Source of the DNA: Streptococcus agalactiae ATCC 13813 | GTDB taxonomy: Bacteria > Bacillota > Bacilli > Lactobacillales > Streptococcaceae | Direction: 5' to 3' | DNA length: 60,007 bases | Assembly: GCF_000186445.1 (NCBI RefSeq) | Contig: NZ_GL636070.1 | Location: 1,134,337-1,194,343 of the forward strand | Part shown: one piece after another, positions 35,236 through 43,610 of the stretch | Layout: every line of letters starts with the position of its first letter | Position numbering within the stretch: position 1 is the stretch's first letter | Notes under the pieces: generated by a model | What the model saw: the letters and a program-made list of their open reading frames with translations, nothing else | What the model was told of the DNA's origin: nothing | The model's database searches: none | Translations under genes and position numbers: made by a program

Positions 35236-35314
35236 TTGTAGAGTGGTAATTGTAAGTATAGTTCGTGCGATAGAAAAGCTGTAACTATCTTGTTACAGCT
35301 TTTCTATCTTTTCT
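35236..35314 (+). ncRNA. Candidate small RNA between phoU and pepN
   Basis: If the TGaTATAAT at 35221-35229 is active, transcription from about 35236 would end about 80 bases later at a perfect 17-bp hairpin terminator. No ORF with a ribosome site lies inside. The hairpin may instead just terminate the pst operon. Sequence evidence only. Confidence 0.3.
35269..35314 (+). terminator. Strong terminator after the pst operon
   Basis: A perfect 17-bp stem GATAGAAAAGCTGTAAC / GTTACAGCTTTTCTATC with a 6-base loop and a TTTTCT tail. Confidence 0.85.
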
Positions 35315-35368
35315 AGCCCATACAGGACTAGTAATGTTTCAAATGTTTCTGAATTAGTTAGGAGTTAT

Positions 35369-37918
35369 ATGAAAACTGTAGAACATTTTGTTACCAAATT
35401 TGTCCCTGAAAACTATAACCTTTTCTTGGATATTAATCGTCAAACTAAAACCTTTTCAGGTAACGTTGCTGTGTCTGGCGAAGCCTTAGATAACAATATC
35501 TCTTTTCACCAAAAAGGGTTAACCATTAAATCTGTCCTATTAGATAATCAACCATTAGATTTCCAATTAGATGAAGACAATGAAGCTATGCATATTCAAT
35601 TGCATGAAACTGGTAGCATGGTATTAGTTTTTGAATTCAGCGGTCACATTACCGATAATATGACAGGTATGTATCCATCTTACTATACAGTTAATGGCAT
35701 CAAAAAAGAGGTTATCTCCACACAATTTGAAAGCCATTTTGCTCGTGAAGTATTCCCAAGTATTGACGAACCAGAAGCAAAAGCAACCTTTGATTTGAGC
35801 CTAAAATTCGATCAAAAAGAAGGAGAGATTGCTCTTTCAAATATGCCGGAAATCAATGCTGAACAACGTCAAGAAACAGGTTTATGGACATTTGACACCA
35901 CACCTAAAATGTCATCATATTTATTAGCTTTTGCCTTAGGGGAATTGCATGGTAAAACAACACATACCAAAAACGGCACTCTTGTTGGCTCATATGCTAC
36001 AAAAGCCCATCAGTTAAATGAATTAGATTTTTCTTTAGATATCGCTGTGCGTGTTATTGAGTTTTATGAGGACTACTTTGGTGTACGTTATCCTATTCCT
36101 CAGTCACTCCATGTTGCTCTACCTGATTTTTCTGCTGGAGCTATGGAAAATTGGGGATTAGTAACATATCGTGAAGTCTATCTTTTAGTAGATGAGAACT
36201 CTAGTGTTTCCAGCCGTCAGCAAGTAGCATTAGTTGTAGCACATGAAATAGCTCACCAGTGGTTTGGTAACCTCGTTACTATGAAATGGTGGGATGATTT
36301 ATGGTTAAATGAATCATTTGCTAATATGATGGAATATGTCTCAATTGATTATATTGAACCAAAACTTAATATATTTGAAGACTTTCAAACAGGTGGTCTA
36401 CCATTAGCTCTTAAGCGTGATGCCACAGATGGCGTCCAATCTGTTCACGTTGAGGTCAATCATCCTGATGAAATTAACACACTTTTTGATCCAGCTATCG
36501 TTTATGCAAAAGGTAGCCGCCTCATGCACATGTTACGTCGCTGGTTAGGCGATACAGATTTTGCCGCAGGACTAAAAATTTATTTTGAAAAACATCAATA
36601 TCAAAATACTATTGGTCGTGACCTTTGGAATGCACTTTCTCAAACCTCAGGAAAAGATGTTGCAGCTTTCATGGATTCTTGGTTAGAGCAACCAGGATAC
36701 CCTGTGATGGCAGCCAAAATAGAAGAAGATGACCTCATTTTAACTCAAAAACAATTCTTTATTGGTGAACACGAAGATAAGTCTCGCTTGTGGCAAATTC
36801 CTCTTAATAGTAATTGGGAAGGAATCCCAGAGATATTAACCGAGGAAACGGTAGTAATCCCCAATTTTAGTCAGTTAGCTGAAAAGAACAAAGAAAATGG
36901 TGCACTGCGTTTCAATACTGAAAATACTGCACATTATATTACTAACTATCAAGGTCAACTCTTAGAGCATATCATTTCTGATCTTCCTCTTATGGATAAC
37001 ATTTCTAAACTACAAATTGTACAAGAACGTCATTTACTTGCTGAAAGTGGTATGATTTCATACAGCAGTTTAATACCTTTAGTATCTCTTTTGAGTCAAG
37101 AGACATCATATCTTGTTAACTCTGCTATTAAGAGTGTTATTGATGGTTTATCCTTATTCGTCCAGGAAGATAGCCAAGATGAATTCGACTTTAAAGAATT
37201 TGTTAATAAATTATCAGCATTTAATTTTAATAGACTTGGCTTTGAAAAAAGAGAAGGAGAAGGAGATGATAGCGAAATGGTCCGTCATCTATCCCTAAGC
37301 CTTGCTCTCTACTCAGATAATGAACATGCTATTGAAGAAGCTCACCATATTTTTAAAGCCCACAAAAATAATATCGCTGCTATACCAGCTGCAATTCGCC
37401 TGTTAGTTCTTACCAATGAAATGAAGCATTTCGAATCCAAAGAACTTAGCCACTTGTTATTAGAGACTTATAGTACTACTACCGATGGGAATTTCAAACG
37501 ACAACTAGCGAGTGCTTTATCTCATACTACAGATAGCAAGACACTCAAGAAATTATTGTCAGATTGGAAAAATAAAGATATTGTGAAACCACAAGACTTA
37601 GCTATGAGTTGGTATGCTACTTTCCTTAAAAATTCTTTTACACAAGAAAGTGTCTGGGAGTGGGCCCAAGAAAACTGGGAATGGATCAAAGCAACTCTAG
37701 GTGGTGATATGAGTTTTGATAAATTCGTGATTTATCCCTCAAGTAGTTTCAAAACAGAAGAACGCCTTGAACAATATAAAAACTTTTTCGAGCCTCAATT
37801 AAGCGATATGGCGATTAGCCGTAATATTTCAATGGGAATTAAAGAAATTTCTGCTCGTGTCCTTTTAATCACGAAGCAAAAAGAAGAAGTTATCAATACT
37901 ATCAAAAAATATATCTAA
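35369..37918 (+). CDS. pepN: Aminopeptidase N (M1 family)
   Basis: An 849-aa zinc aminopeptidase that removes N-terminal residues from peptides imported by the cell. The M1 signatures are GAMENWG (substrate binding) and HEIAHQWFGN (His292, Glu293, His296) with the third zinc ligand Glu315 in WLNESFANMMEY. An N-terminal beta domain (about 1-200) and a long C-terminal ERAP1-like helical domain (about 520-849) are present. It has no signal peptide, so it acts in the cytoplasm. A TTAGGAG ribosome site and a terminator flank it, making it a single-gene unit. Confidence 0.95.
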   Translation: MKTVEHFVTKFVPENYNLFLDINRQTKTFSGNVAVSGEALDNNISFHQKGLTIKSVLLDNQPLDFQLDEDNEAMHIQLHETGSMVLVFEFSGHITDNMTGMYPSYYTVNGIKKEVISTQFESHFAREVFPSIDEPEAKATFDLSLKFDQKEGEIALSNMPEINAEQRQETGLWTFDTTPKMSSYLLAFALGELHGKTTHTKNGTLVGSYATKAHQLNELDFSLDIAVRVIEFYEDYFGVRYPIPQSLHVALPDFSAGAMENWGLVTYREVYLLVDENSSVSSRQQVALVVAHEIAHQWFGNLVTMKWWDDLWLNESFANMMEYVSIDYIEPKLNIFEDFQTGGLPLALKRDATDGVQSVHVEVNHPDEINTLFDPAIVYAKGSRLMHMLRRWLGDTDFAAGLKIYFEKHQYQNTIGRDLWNALSQTSGKDVAAFMDSWLEQPGYPVMAAKIEEDDLILTQKQFFIGEHEDKSRLWQIPLNSNWEGIPEILTEETVVIPNFSQLAEKNKENGALRFNTENTAHYITNYQGQLLEHIISDLPLMDNISKLQIVQERHLLAESGMISYSSLIPLVSLLSQETSYLVNSAIKSVIDGLSLFVQEDSQDEFDFKEFVNKLSAFNFNRLGFEKREGEGDDSEMVRHLSLSLALYSDNEHAIEEAHHIFKAHKNNIAAIPAAIRLLVLTNEMKHFESKELSHLLLETYSTTTDGNFKRQLASALSHTTDSKTLKKLLSDWKNKDIVKPQDLAMSWYATFLKNSFTQESVWEWAQENWEWIKATLGGDMSFDKFVIYPSSSFKTEERLEQYKNFFEPQLSDMAISRNISMGIKEISARVLLITKQKEEVINTIKKYI

Positions 37919-37925
37919 TAAACTC

Positions 37926-37962
37926 AAATAGAGATTGATGGATTATTCAATCTCTATTTCTT
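37926..37962 (+). terminator. Terminator after pepN
   Basis: AAATAGAGATTGA / TCAATCTCTATTT with a short loop, followed by CTTTGT. Confidence 0.75.
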
Positions 37963-38051
37963 TGTCTGTGTCATGAAATTAGTTGACATAAAACATACTT
38001 TATTTAGGATTTATTAAGCAAAGTTTGGTATTCTAATATTAATAGTTCAGA

Positions 38052-38057
38052 TATAAT
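38052..38057 (+). promoter_or_regulatory. -10 element before ciaR
   Basis: TATAAT 22 bases before the ciaR start codon, followed by a CGAAAGGA ribosome site. The -35 is unclear. A separate TTGACA lies at about 37983. Confidence 0.45.
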
Positions 38058-38079
38058 ATGTACATCGAAAGGATATACT

Positions 38080-38760
38080 ATGATAAAAATTTTATTAATT
38101 GAAGATGACTTGAGCCTTTCCAATTCCGTTTTTGATTTCCTTGATGACTTTGCCGATGTCATGCAAATTTTTGATGGAGAAGAGGGTCTTTACGAAGCCG
38201 AAAGTGGAGTCTATGATCTGATTCTTCTAGATCTCATGTTACCTGAAAAAAACGGCTTCCAAGTGTTGAAAGAGCTACGTGAAAAAGGTATTACAACCCC
38301 TGTATTAATAATGACCGCTAAAGAAAGCATTGATGATAAGGGACAAGGTTTCGACTTAGGTGCTGATGATTATCTAACAAAACCTTTTTACCTAGAAGAA
38401 CTAAAAATGCGAATTCAGGCTCTTTTAAAGCGTTCTGGAAAATTTAATGATAACAGCCTAATTTATGGTGATATTCGCGTAGACATGTCTACTAACTCAA
38501 CCTTTGTTAATCAAACAGAAGTTGAGCTCTTAGGTAAAGAGTTTGATCTTTTAGTCTATTTCCTTCAAAATCAAAATGTTATCTTACCGAAATCTCAAAT
38601 CTTTGATCGTATTTGGGGATTTGATAGTGATACAACGATTTCAGTTGTAGAAGTCTATGTCTCTAAGGTTCGGAAAAAATTAAAAGGAACACTTTTTTCA
38701 GAAAACCTTCAAACTTTGCGTAGTGTAGGATATATTTTAAAGCATGTCGAAACCGATTAA
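38080..38760 (+). CDS. ciaR: Response regulator CiaR
   Basis: A 226-aa OmpR/PhoB-type regulator. The receiver domain has the DD pair at 9-10, phosphoacceptor Asp51 (LILLDLMLP), Thr in IMTAKES and Lys in LTKPFY. The C-terminal winged helix reads [20 protein letters not shown] then [19 protein letters not shown]. CiaR controls envelope integrity, competence and small csRNAs in streptococci, and stress survival in GBS. It overlaps ciaH by 17 bases. Confidence 0.93.
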   Translation: MIKILLIEDDLSLSNSVFDFLDDFADVMQIFDGEEGLYEAESGVYDLILLDLMLPEKNGFQVLKELREKGITTPVLIMTAKESIDDKGQGFDLGADDYLTKPFYLEELKMRIQALLKRSGKFNDNSLIYGDIRVDMSTNSTFVNQTEVELLGKEFDLLVYFLQNQNVILPKSQIFDRIWGFDSDTTISVVEVYVSKVRKKLKGTLFSENLQTLRSVGYILKHVETD

Positions 38761-40057
38761 GATAAGTAAATTCAAAAAAAATGTCTCAGATAGTCATTTT
38801 ATCCATTTTTTCACAGTTTTTAGTGGTATTTTTCTGGTTATGACTGTTATCATCCTCCAAGTCATGCGCTATGGTGTTTATTCTTCTGTTGATAGTAGTT
38901 TAAAGTATATCAGTACCCATCCTAAAAATTACATCAATATGGTTATGTCACGTACTGCTGCCTACCTAGATAACTCCAATATCGCAAGTGTCAAGTTAAA
39001 ACCCGGCGGTCAGACAGTAGCTAATACTGATATTATTCTTTTTACATCAGAAGAAGAAGTCATTAACTATTTTGACGCATTTTCAAACTATCAGTTTTTA
39101 AAACCTAATAAAAAAAATCTAGGTGGCATTAGTGAATTAACTTTAACCAACATTTTTGGTCAAGATGAGACATATCATGCTGTCACCGTAAAAGTTAATA
39201 ACCCTGCTTATCCTAATGTGACTTACATGACAGCTATTGTTAATATTGATCAATTAGTAAATGCTAAAGAACGCTATGAAAAAATTATTATATTTGTCAT
39301 GACTACTTTTTGGATTATTTCAATTGGAGCAAGTATCTACTTAGCTAAATGGGCACAAAAACCGATTATAGAAAACTACGAAAGACAGAAGGCTTTTGTC
39401 GAAAATGCTAGCCACGAGCTGCGTACTCCCCTAGCTGTCTTACAAAATCGCCTAGAAACGCTATTCAGAAAACCGAATGCCACCATTTTAGAAAATAGTG
39501 AAAATATCGCTTCAAGTCTAGATGAAGTACGAAATATGCGTATTTTAACCACTAATCTTTTAAACTTAGCAAGACGTGATGATGGAATCAAACCAGAATT
39601 AGCTGTTATTAAGCCTACACTTTTTGATAGTATCTTTGAGAATTATGATCTAATCGCCCAAGAGAATGGTAAAAATTTTACTGGACATAATATGATTCAA
39701 GATAGTTTCAAAACAGATAAGACACTGCTAAAACAACTCATGACTATTTTATTTGATAATGCTATAAAATATACTGACAATGATGGTAGCATTGACTTTA
39801 CCATATCTGAAACTGATAAGTATCTCTTTTTAGAAATCGCTGATAATGGACCAGGAATTTCAGAGGAGGATAAAGTCAGAATTTTTGATCGTTTTTACCG
39901 TGTTGACAAAGCAAGAACACGACAACAAGGAGGATTTGGCCTCGGCCTTTCTTTAGCTCAACAAATCGTTAACTCACTGCGAGGTAATATTACAGTAATT
40001 GATAATAAACCTAGAGGCAGTATTTTTAAGATAAAACTACCAAAAGTAAAAGGTTAG
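38744..40057 (+). CDS. ciaH: Sensor histidine kinase CiaH
   Basis: A 437-aa membrane kinase. The first helix (about 22-43), an extracellular sensor part (about 44-180) and the second helix (about 181-201) are followed by the HisKA motif [13 protein letters not shown] with His224. The N-box is [15 protein letters not shown]1 is DNGPGIS, F is [11 protein letters not shown] and G2 is [13 protein letters not shown]. All kinase boxes are intact. It is translationally coupled to ciaR. A hairpin overlaps the stop codon. Confidence 0.93.
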   Translation: MSKPIKISKFKKNVSDSHFIHFFTVFSGIFLVMTVIILQVMRYGVYSSVDSSLKYISTHPKNYINMVMSRTAAYLDNSNIASVKLKPGGQTVANTDIILFTSEEEVINYFDAFSNYQFLKPNKKNLGGISELTLTNIFGQDETYHAVTVKVNNPAYPNVTYMTAIVNIDQLVNAKERYEKIIIFVMTTFWIISIGASIYLAKWAQKPIIENYERQKAFVENASHELRTPLAVLQNRLETLFRKPNATILENSENIASSLDEVRNMRILTTNLLNLARRDDGIKPELAVIKPTLFDSIFENYDLIAQENGKNFTGHNMIQDSFKTDKTLLKQLMTILFDNAIKYTDNDGSIDFTISETDKYLFLEIADNGPGISEEDKVRIFDRFYRVDKARTRQQGGFGLGLSLAQQIVNSLRGNITVIDNKPRGSIFKIKLPKVKG

Positions 40058-40087
40058 GACTAAAATGGCCTAACCCTTTTAAATTTT
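40052..40087 (+). terminator. Terminator after ciaRH
   Basis: GGTTAGG / CCTAACC with a 10-base loop, then CTTTT; the left arm covers the ciaH stop codon. Confidence 0.7.
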
Positions 40088-40130
40088 AAAGTGGTCTTGC
40101 ATACTTGATATAGCAAGCTGATAGGAAATT

Positions 40131-40139
40131 TGGTATAAT
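40131..40139 (+). promoter_or_regulatory. Extended -10 promoter of ylxM, leaderless start
   Basis: TGgTATAAT with the ATG at 40147, only 7 bases after the -10. The mRNA should begin at the start codon. Confidence 0.6.
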
Positions 40140-40146
40140 AAAAGTT

Positions 40147-40479
40147 ATGGAAATTGAAAAAACAAATCGTATGAATGCCCTTTTTGAGTTTTATGCGGCA
40201 TTATTAACAGATAAACAAATGAATTATATCGAGTTATACTACGCCGATGACTACAGCCTTGCTGAAATAGCTGAAGAATCCGGTGTTAGCCGACAAGCTG
40301 TCTATGATAATATCAAACGAACTGAAAAAATTCTTGAGGCGTACGAAATGAAACTACATATGTATTCAGATTATATTGTCCGTAGTCAGATTTTTGATGA
40401 CATTCTAGAAAAATATACCGATGATGCCTTTTTACAAGAAAAAATTTCCATTCTAAGTAGCATTGATAATAGAGATTAA
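40147..40479 (+). CDS. ylxM: YlxM-family signal-recognition-particle accessory protein
   Basis: A 110-aa helix-turn-helix protein (sigma-70 region 4-like): [49 protein letters not shown]. In streptococci YlxM (SatC-adjacent gene in the sat operon) binds SRP and modulates its GTPase cycle. It is followed after 17 bases by ffh. No ribosome site separates the -10 from the ATG. Well conserved in length. Confidence 0.9.
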   Translation: MEIEKTNRMNALFEFYAALLTDKQMNYIELYYADDYSLAEIAEESGVSRQAVYDNIKRTEKILEAYEMKLHMYSDYIVRSQIFDDILEKYTDDAFLQEKISILSSIDNRD

Positions 40480-40496
40480 ATGAGGAGAAATAATTT

Positions 40497-42062
40497 ATGG
40501 CTTTCGAAAGTTTAACAGAGCGCCTGCAAGGAGTTTTTAAAAATATTCGTGGTAAGAAAAAGTTATCTGAAAAAGATGTGCAAGAAGTCACCAAAGAGAT
40601 TCGTCTAGCTCTTTTAGAAGCTGACGTTGCTCTTCCAGTTGTTAAAACCTTTATTAAACATGTTCGTGAACGTGCTGTTGGACATGAAATCATTGATACA
40701 CTAGATCCTACGCAACAAATTGTTAAGATTGTCAATGAAGAGCTAACAGATTTATTAGGGTCTGAGACCTCTGAAATTGAAAAATCCCCTAAAATTCCAA
40801 CAATCATTATGATGGTTGGTCTACAAGGTGCTGGTAAAACAACTTTTGCCGGTAAGTTAGCAAACAAACTAATCAAAGAAGACAATGCTCGTCCTATGAT
40901 GATAGCAGCTGATATTTATCGACCAGCTGCTATTGATCAGTTAAAAACCCTTGGTAGCCAGATTAATGTTCCTGTCTTTGATATGGGAACTAACCATTCA
41001 GCAGTTGAGATTGTCACTAAAGGTTTAGAACAGGCTCGTGAAAATCGTAATGACTATGTTCTTATTGATACAGCCGGACGCCTACAAATTGATGCAACTC
41101 TTATGCAGGAATTGCATGATGTCAAAGCCATAGCTCAACCTAATGAAATACTCCTTGTCGTTGACAGCATGATTGGACAGGAAGCTGCAAATGTCGCTGA
41201 AGAATTTAACCGTCAGCTCAGCATTAGTGGTGTTGTTCTGACAAAGATTGACGGTGATACACGCGGTGGTGCTGCCCTTTCAGTACGCGAAATTACTGGA
41301 AAACCAATTAAATTTACAGGGACAGGGGAAAAAATCACTGATATTGAAACTTTCCATCCCGATCGTATGGCAAGCCGTATATTGGGGATGGGAGACCTGC
41401 TAACACTTATTGAGCGCGCTAGTCAAGAATACGACGAAAAACGTTCAATGGAATTAGCGGAGAAAATGCGTGAAAACACCTTTGACTTCAACGATTTTAT
41501 TGATCAATTAGATCAAGTTCAAAATATGGGGCCAATGGAAGATCTCCTTAAAATGCTTCCAGGAATGGCTAACAATCCAGCAATGAAAAACTTCAAAGTG
41601 GATGAAAACGAAATTGCTCGCAAAAGAGCCATTGTATCATCAATGACTCCAGAAGAGAGAGAAAATCCAAATCTCCTCAATCCAAGTCGTAGACGTCGTA
41701 TTGCTGCTGGATCAGGTAATACTTTCGTTGATGTTAATAAATTCATTAAAGATTTTAACCAGGCAAAACAAATGATGCAAGGCGTGATGTCCGGTGATAT
41801 GAATAAAATGATGAAAAAAATGGGAATTGATCCTAATAACCTCCCTAAAGATATGCCTGGAATGGACGGAATGGATATGTCTAATTTAGAAGGTATGATG
41901 GGGCAAAATGGCATGCCTGACTTATCTAGTTTAGGTGGCGATATGGACTTCAGCCAAATGTTTGGTGGTGGCTTAAAAGGAAAAGTAGGAGCCTTTGCAG
42001 CTAAACAATCAATGAAACGTATGGCTAATAAAATGAAGAAAGCTAAGAAGAAACGCAAATAA
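40497..42062 (+). CDS. ffh: Signal recognition particle GTPase Ffh
   Basis: A 521-aa SRP54 protein that binds signal peptides and 4.5S RNA and delivers ribosomes to FtsY at the membrane. The N domain (1-95) is followed by the G domain with G1 GLQGAGKTT, DTAGRLQID (G3) and TKIDGDTRGG (G4). The Met-rich M domain runs from about residue 330 (MPGMDGMDMSNLEGMMGQNG near the C-terminus) and ends in basic KKAKKKRK. The GAGGAG site is 8 bases before the ATG. A terminator follows directly. Confidence 0.96.
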   Translation: MAFESLTERLQGVFKNIRGKKKLSEKDVQEVTKEIRLALLEADVALPVVKTFIKHVRERAVGHEIIDTLDPTQQIVKIVNEELTDLLGSETSEIEKSPKIPTIIMMVGLQGAGKTTFAGKLANKLIKEDNARPMMIAADIYRPAAIDQLKTLGSQINVPVFDMGTNHSAVEIVTKGLEQARENRNDYVLIDTAGRLQIDATLMQELHDVKAIAQPNEILLVVDSMIGQEAANVAEEFNRQLSISGVVLTKIDGDTRGGAALSVREITGKPIKFTGTGEKITDIETFHPDRMASRILGMGDLLTLIERASQEYDEKRSMELAEKMRENTFDFNDFIDQLDQVQNMGPMEDLLKMLPGMANNPAMKNFKVDENEIARKRAIVSSMTPEERENPNLLNPSRRRRIAAGSGNTFVDVNKFIKDFNQAKQMMQGVMSGDMNKMMKKMGIDPNNLPKDMPGMDGMDMSNLEGMMGQNGMPDLSSLGGDMDFSQMFGGGLKGKVGAFAAKQSMKRMANKMKKAKKKRK

Positions 42063-42093
42063 AAATGTCTATTTAAATAGACATTTTTATTTT
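42063..42093 (+). terminator. Terminator after ffh
   Basis: AAAATGTCTATTT / AAATAGACATTTT, a near-continuous palindrome followed by ATTTTTG. Its right arm supplies the TAGACA -35 of the satD promoter. Confidence 0.8.
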
Positions 42094-42106
42094 TGTCTGC
42101 TATAAT
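42078..42106 (+). promoter_or_regulatory. Promoter of satDE overlapping the ffh terminator
   Basis: TAGACA (42078-42083), a 17-bp spacer and extended -10 TGcTATAAT (42098-42106). The -35 lies inside the ffh terminator stem. Confidence 0.65.
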
Positions 42107-42128
42107 AGACAAAAAGGTGGTGATATTT

Positions 42129-42815
42129 ATGTATTTAGCATTAATCGGTGATATCATTAATTCAAAACAGATACTTGAACGTGAAACTTTCCAACAGTCT
42201 TTTCAGCAACTAATGACCGAACTATCTGATGTATATGGTGAAGAGCTGATTTCTCCATTCACTATTACAGCTGGTGATGAATTTCAAGCTTTATTGAAAC
42301 CATCAAAAAAGGTATTTCAAATTATTGACCATATTCAACTAGCTCTAAAACCTGTTAATGTAAGGTTCGGCCTCGGTACAGGAAACATTATAACATCCAT
42401 CAATTCAAATGAAAGTATCGGTGCTGATGGTCCTGCCTACTGGCATGCTCGCTCAGCTATTAATCATATACATGATAAAAATGATTATGGAACAGTTCAA
42501 GTAGCTATTTGCCTTGATGATGAAGACCAAAACCTTGAATTAACACTAAATAGTCTCATTTCAGCTGGTGATTTTATCAAGTCAAAATGGACTACTAACC
42601 ATTTTCAAATGCTTGAGCACTTAATACTTCAAGATAATTATCAAGAACAATTTCAACATCAAAAGTTAGCCCAACTGGAAAATATTGAACCTAGTGCGCT
42701 GACTAAACGCCTTAAAGCAAGCGGTCTGAAGATTTACTTAAGAACGAGAACACAGGCAGCCGATCTATTAGTTAAAAGTTGCACTCAAACTAAAGGGGGG
42801 AGCTATGATTTCTGA
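42129..42815 (+). CDS. satD: SatD family protein
   Basis: A 228-aa protein of the SatD family, with the start motif MYLALIGDIINSKQIL and FTITAGDEFQALL, GADGPAYWHARSA. The sat (secretion and acid tolerance) cluster of S. mutans links ffh with satC, satD and satE; mutants are acid-sensitive. The molecular function is unknown. The start at 42129 follows GGTGGTGA; the ORF extends upstream only over the promoter. It has its own promoter and overlaps satE by 11 bases. Confidence 0.85.
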   Translation: MYLALIGDIINSKQILERETFQQSFQQLMTELSDVYGEELISPFTITAGDEFQALLKPSKKVFQIIDHIQLALKPVNVRFGLGTGNIITSINSNESIGADGPAYWHARSAINHIHDKNDYGTVQVAICLDDEDQNLELTLNSLISAGDFIKSKWTTNHFQMLEHLILQDNYQEQFQHQKLAQLENIEPSALTKRLKASGLKIYLRTRTQAADLLVKSCTQTKGGSYDF

Positions 42816-43578
42816 TTTTTTAAGGGATAATCCAATCCTAACTTTATTATTTTGCGCACATTTTTTAGCTGACTTTCAGTGGCAAAGTCAATCCTTAGCA
42901 GATAGTAAATCACATAGTTGGAGGGGACTCTGGAGACATCTCTTGATTGTTTTCCTCCCCCTAGCAGCTTTAATGATATTGATACCAGAAACTACTTTAT
43001 TAAATTTAAGCATATGGGGAAGCCATATTGTTATTGATAGTATAAAGAAATTGAGTTACCCTTGGGTAGAGGAAGGGCATTTCCAAAAAGCAGCTTTTAT
43101 TATAGACCAACTAGCCCACTATACTTGCATTATCGTTTTTTACCATGCGCTTCCTACATATTTACCGCCTAATCATTGGCTTTTGCCTATCAAGCACTTT
43201 ATTGTCATAGCTCTGGTTTTTATCATTATCACCAAACCTATTAATATTGTGTTTAAAATTTTCTTTAATAAATTTCAAGCTAAAGAATTATCATCATTAT
43301 TAACACAAGAAAAAACAAAAATAATGAAAGAAAAATCTGAAGATCATGAAGAAACAATTGAAGGAGCAGGAGCTATGATTGGTAATTTAGAGCGTCTAAT
43401 TATGGCTATATTACTAATCTCAGGACAGTATGCTGCTATAGGTCTTGTTTTTACTGCAAAATCCATTGCACGTTACGATAAAATTTCTAAAAGTCAGGTT
43501 TTTGCCGAATATTATTTAATTGGATCATTATTCTCAATTATAAGTGTTTTGATAACTCATTGGTTACTTTTGGTATAG
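42805..43578 (+). CDS. satE: DUF3307 membrane protein SatE
   Basis: A 257-aa membrane protein with the DUF3307 signature LLFCAHFLADFQWQSQ...HSWRGLWRHLL and SHIVIDSIKKLSYPW, plus a second hydrophobic part (about 190-257, GQYAAIGLVFTAKSIARYDK). About 7 helices. It overlaps satD by 11 bases behind AAAGGGGGG. The pairing of SatD with DUF3307 proteins recurs outside streptococci, suggesting a functional unit. Function unknown. Confidence 0.85.
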   Translation: MISDFLRDNPILTLLFCAHFLADFQWQSQSLADSKSHSWRGLWRHLLIVFLPLAALMILIPETTLLNLSIWGSHIVIDSIKKLSYPWVEEGHFQKAAFIIDQLAHYTCIIVFYHALPTYLPPNHWLLPIKHFIVIALVFIIITKPINIVFKIFFNKFQAKELSSLLTQEKTKIMKEKSEDHEETIEGAGAMIGNLERLIMAILLISGQYAAIGLVFTAKSIARYDKISKSQVFAEYYLIGSLFSIISVLITHWLLLV

Positions 43579-43610
43579 AAAAGCGCTAGAAATATCCTAA
43601 CGCTTTTCTT
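43578..43610. terminator. Convergent terminator between satE and oppA
   Basis: GAAAAGCG...TAG / CTA...CGCTTTTC. T-runs lie on both sides, so it can end satDE transcripts and the converging oppA transcript. Confidence 0.8.

Noticed and set aside
38000-38020. Possible CiaR binding repeat (TTTAGG...TTAAG) before ciaR
   Set aside because: The CiaR motif needs TTTAAG-N5-TTTAAG. The copies here have mismatches and an off spacing, so it cannot be claimed by eye.
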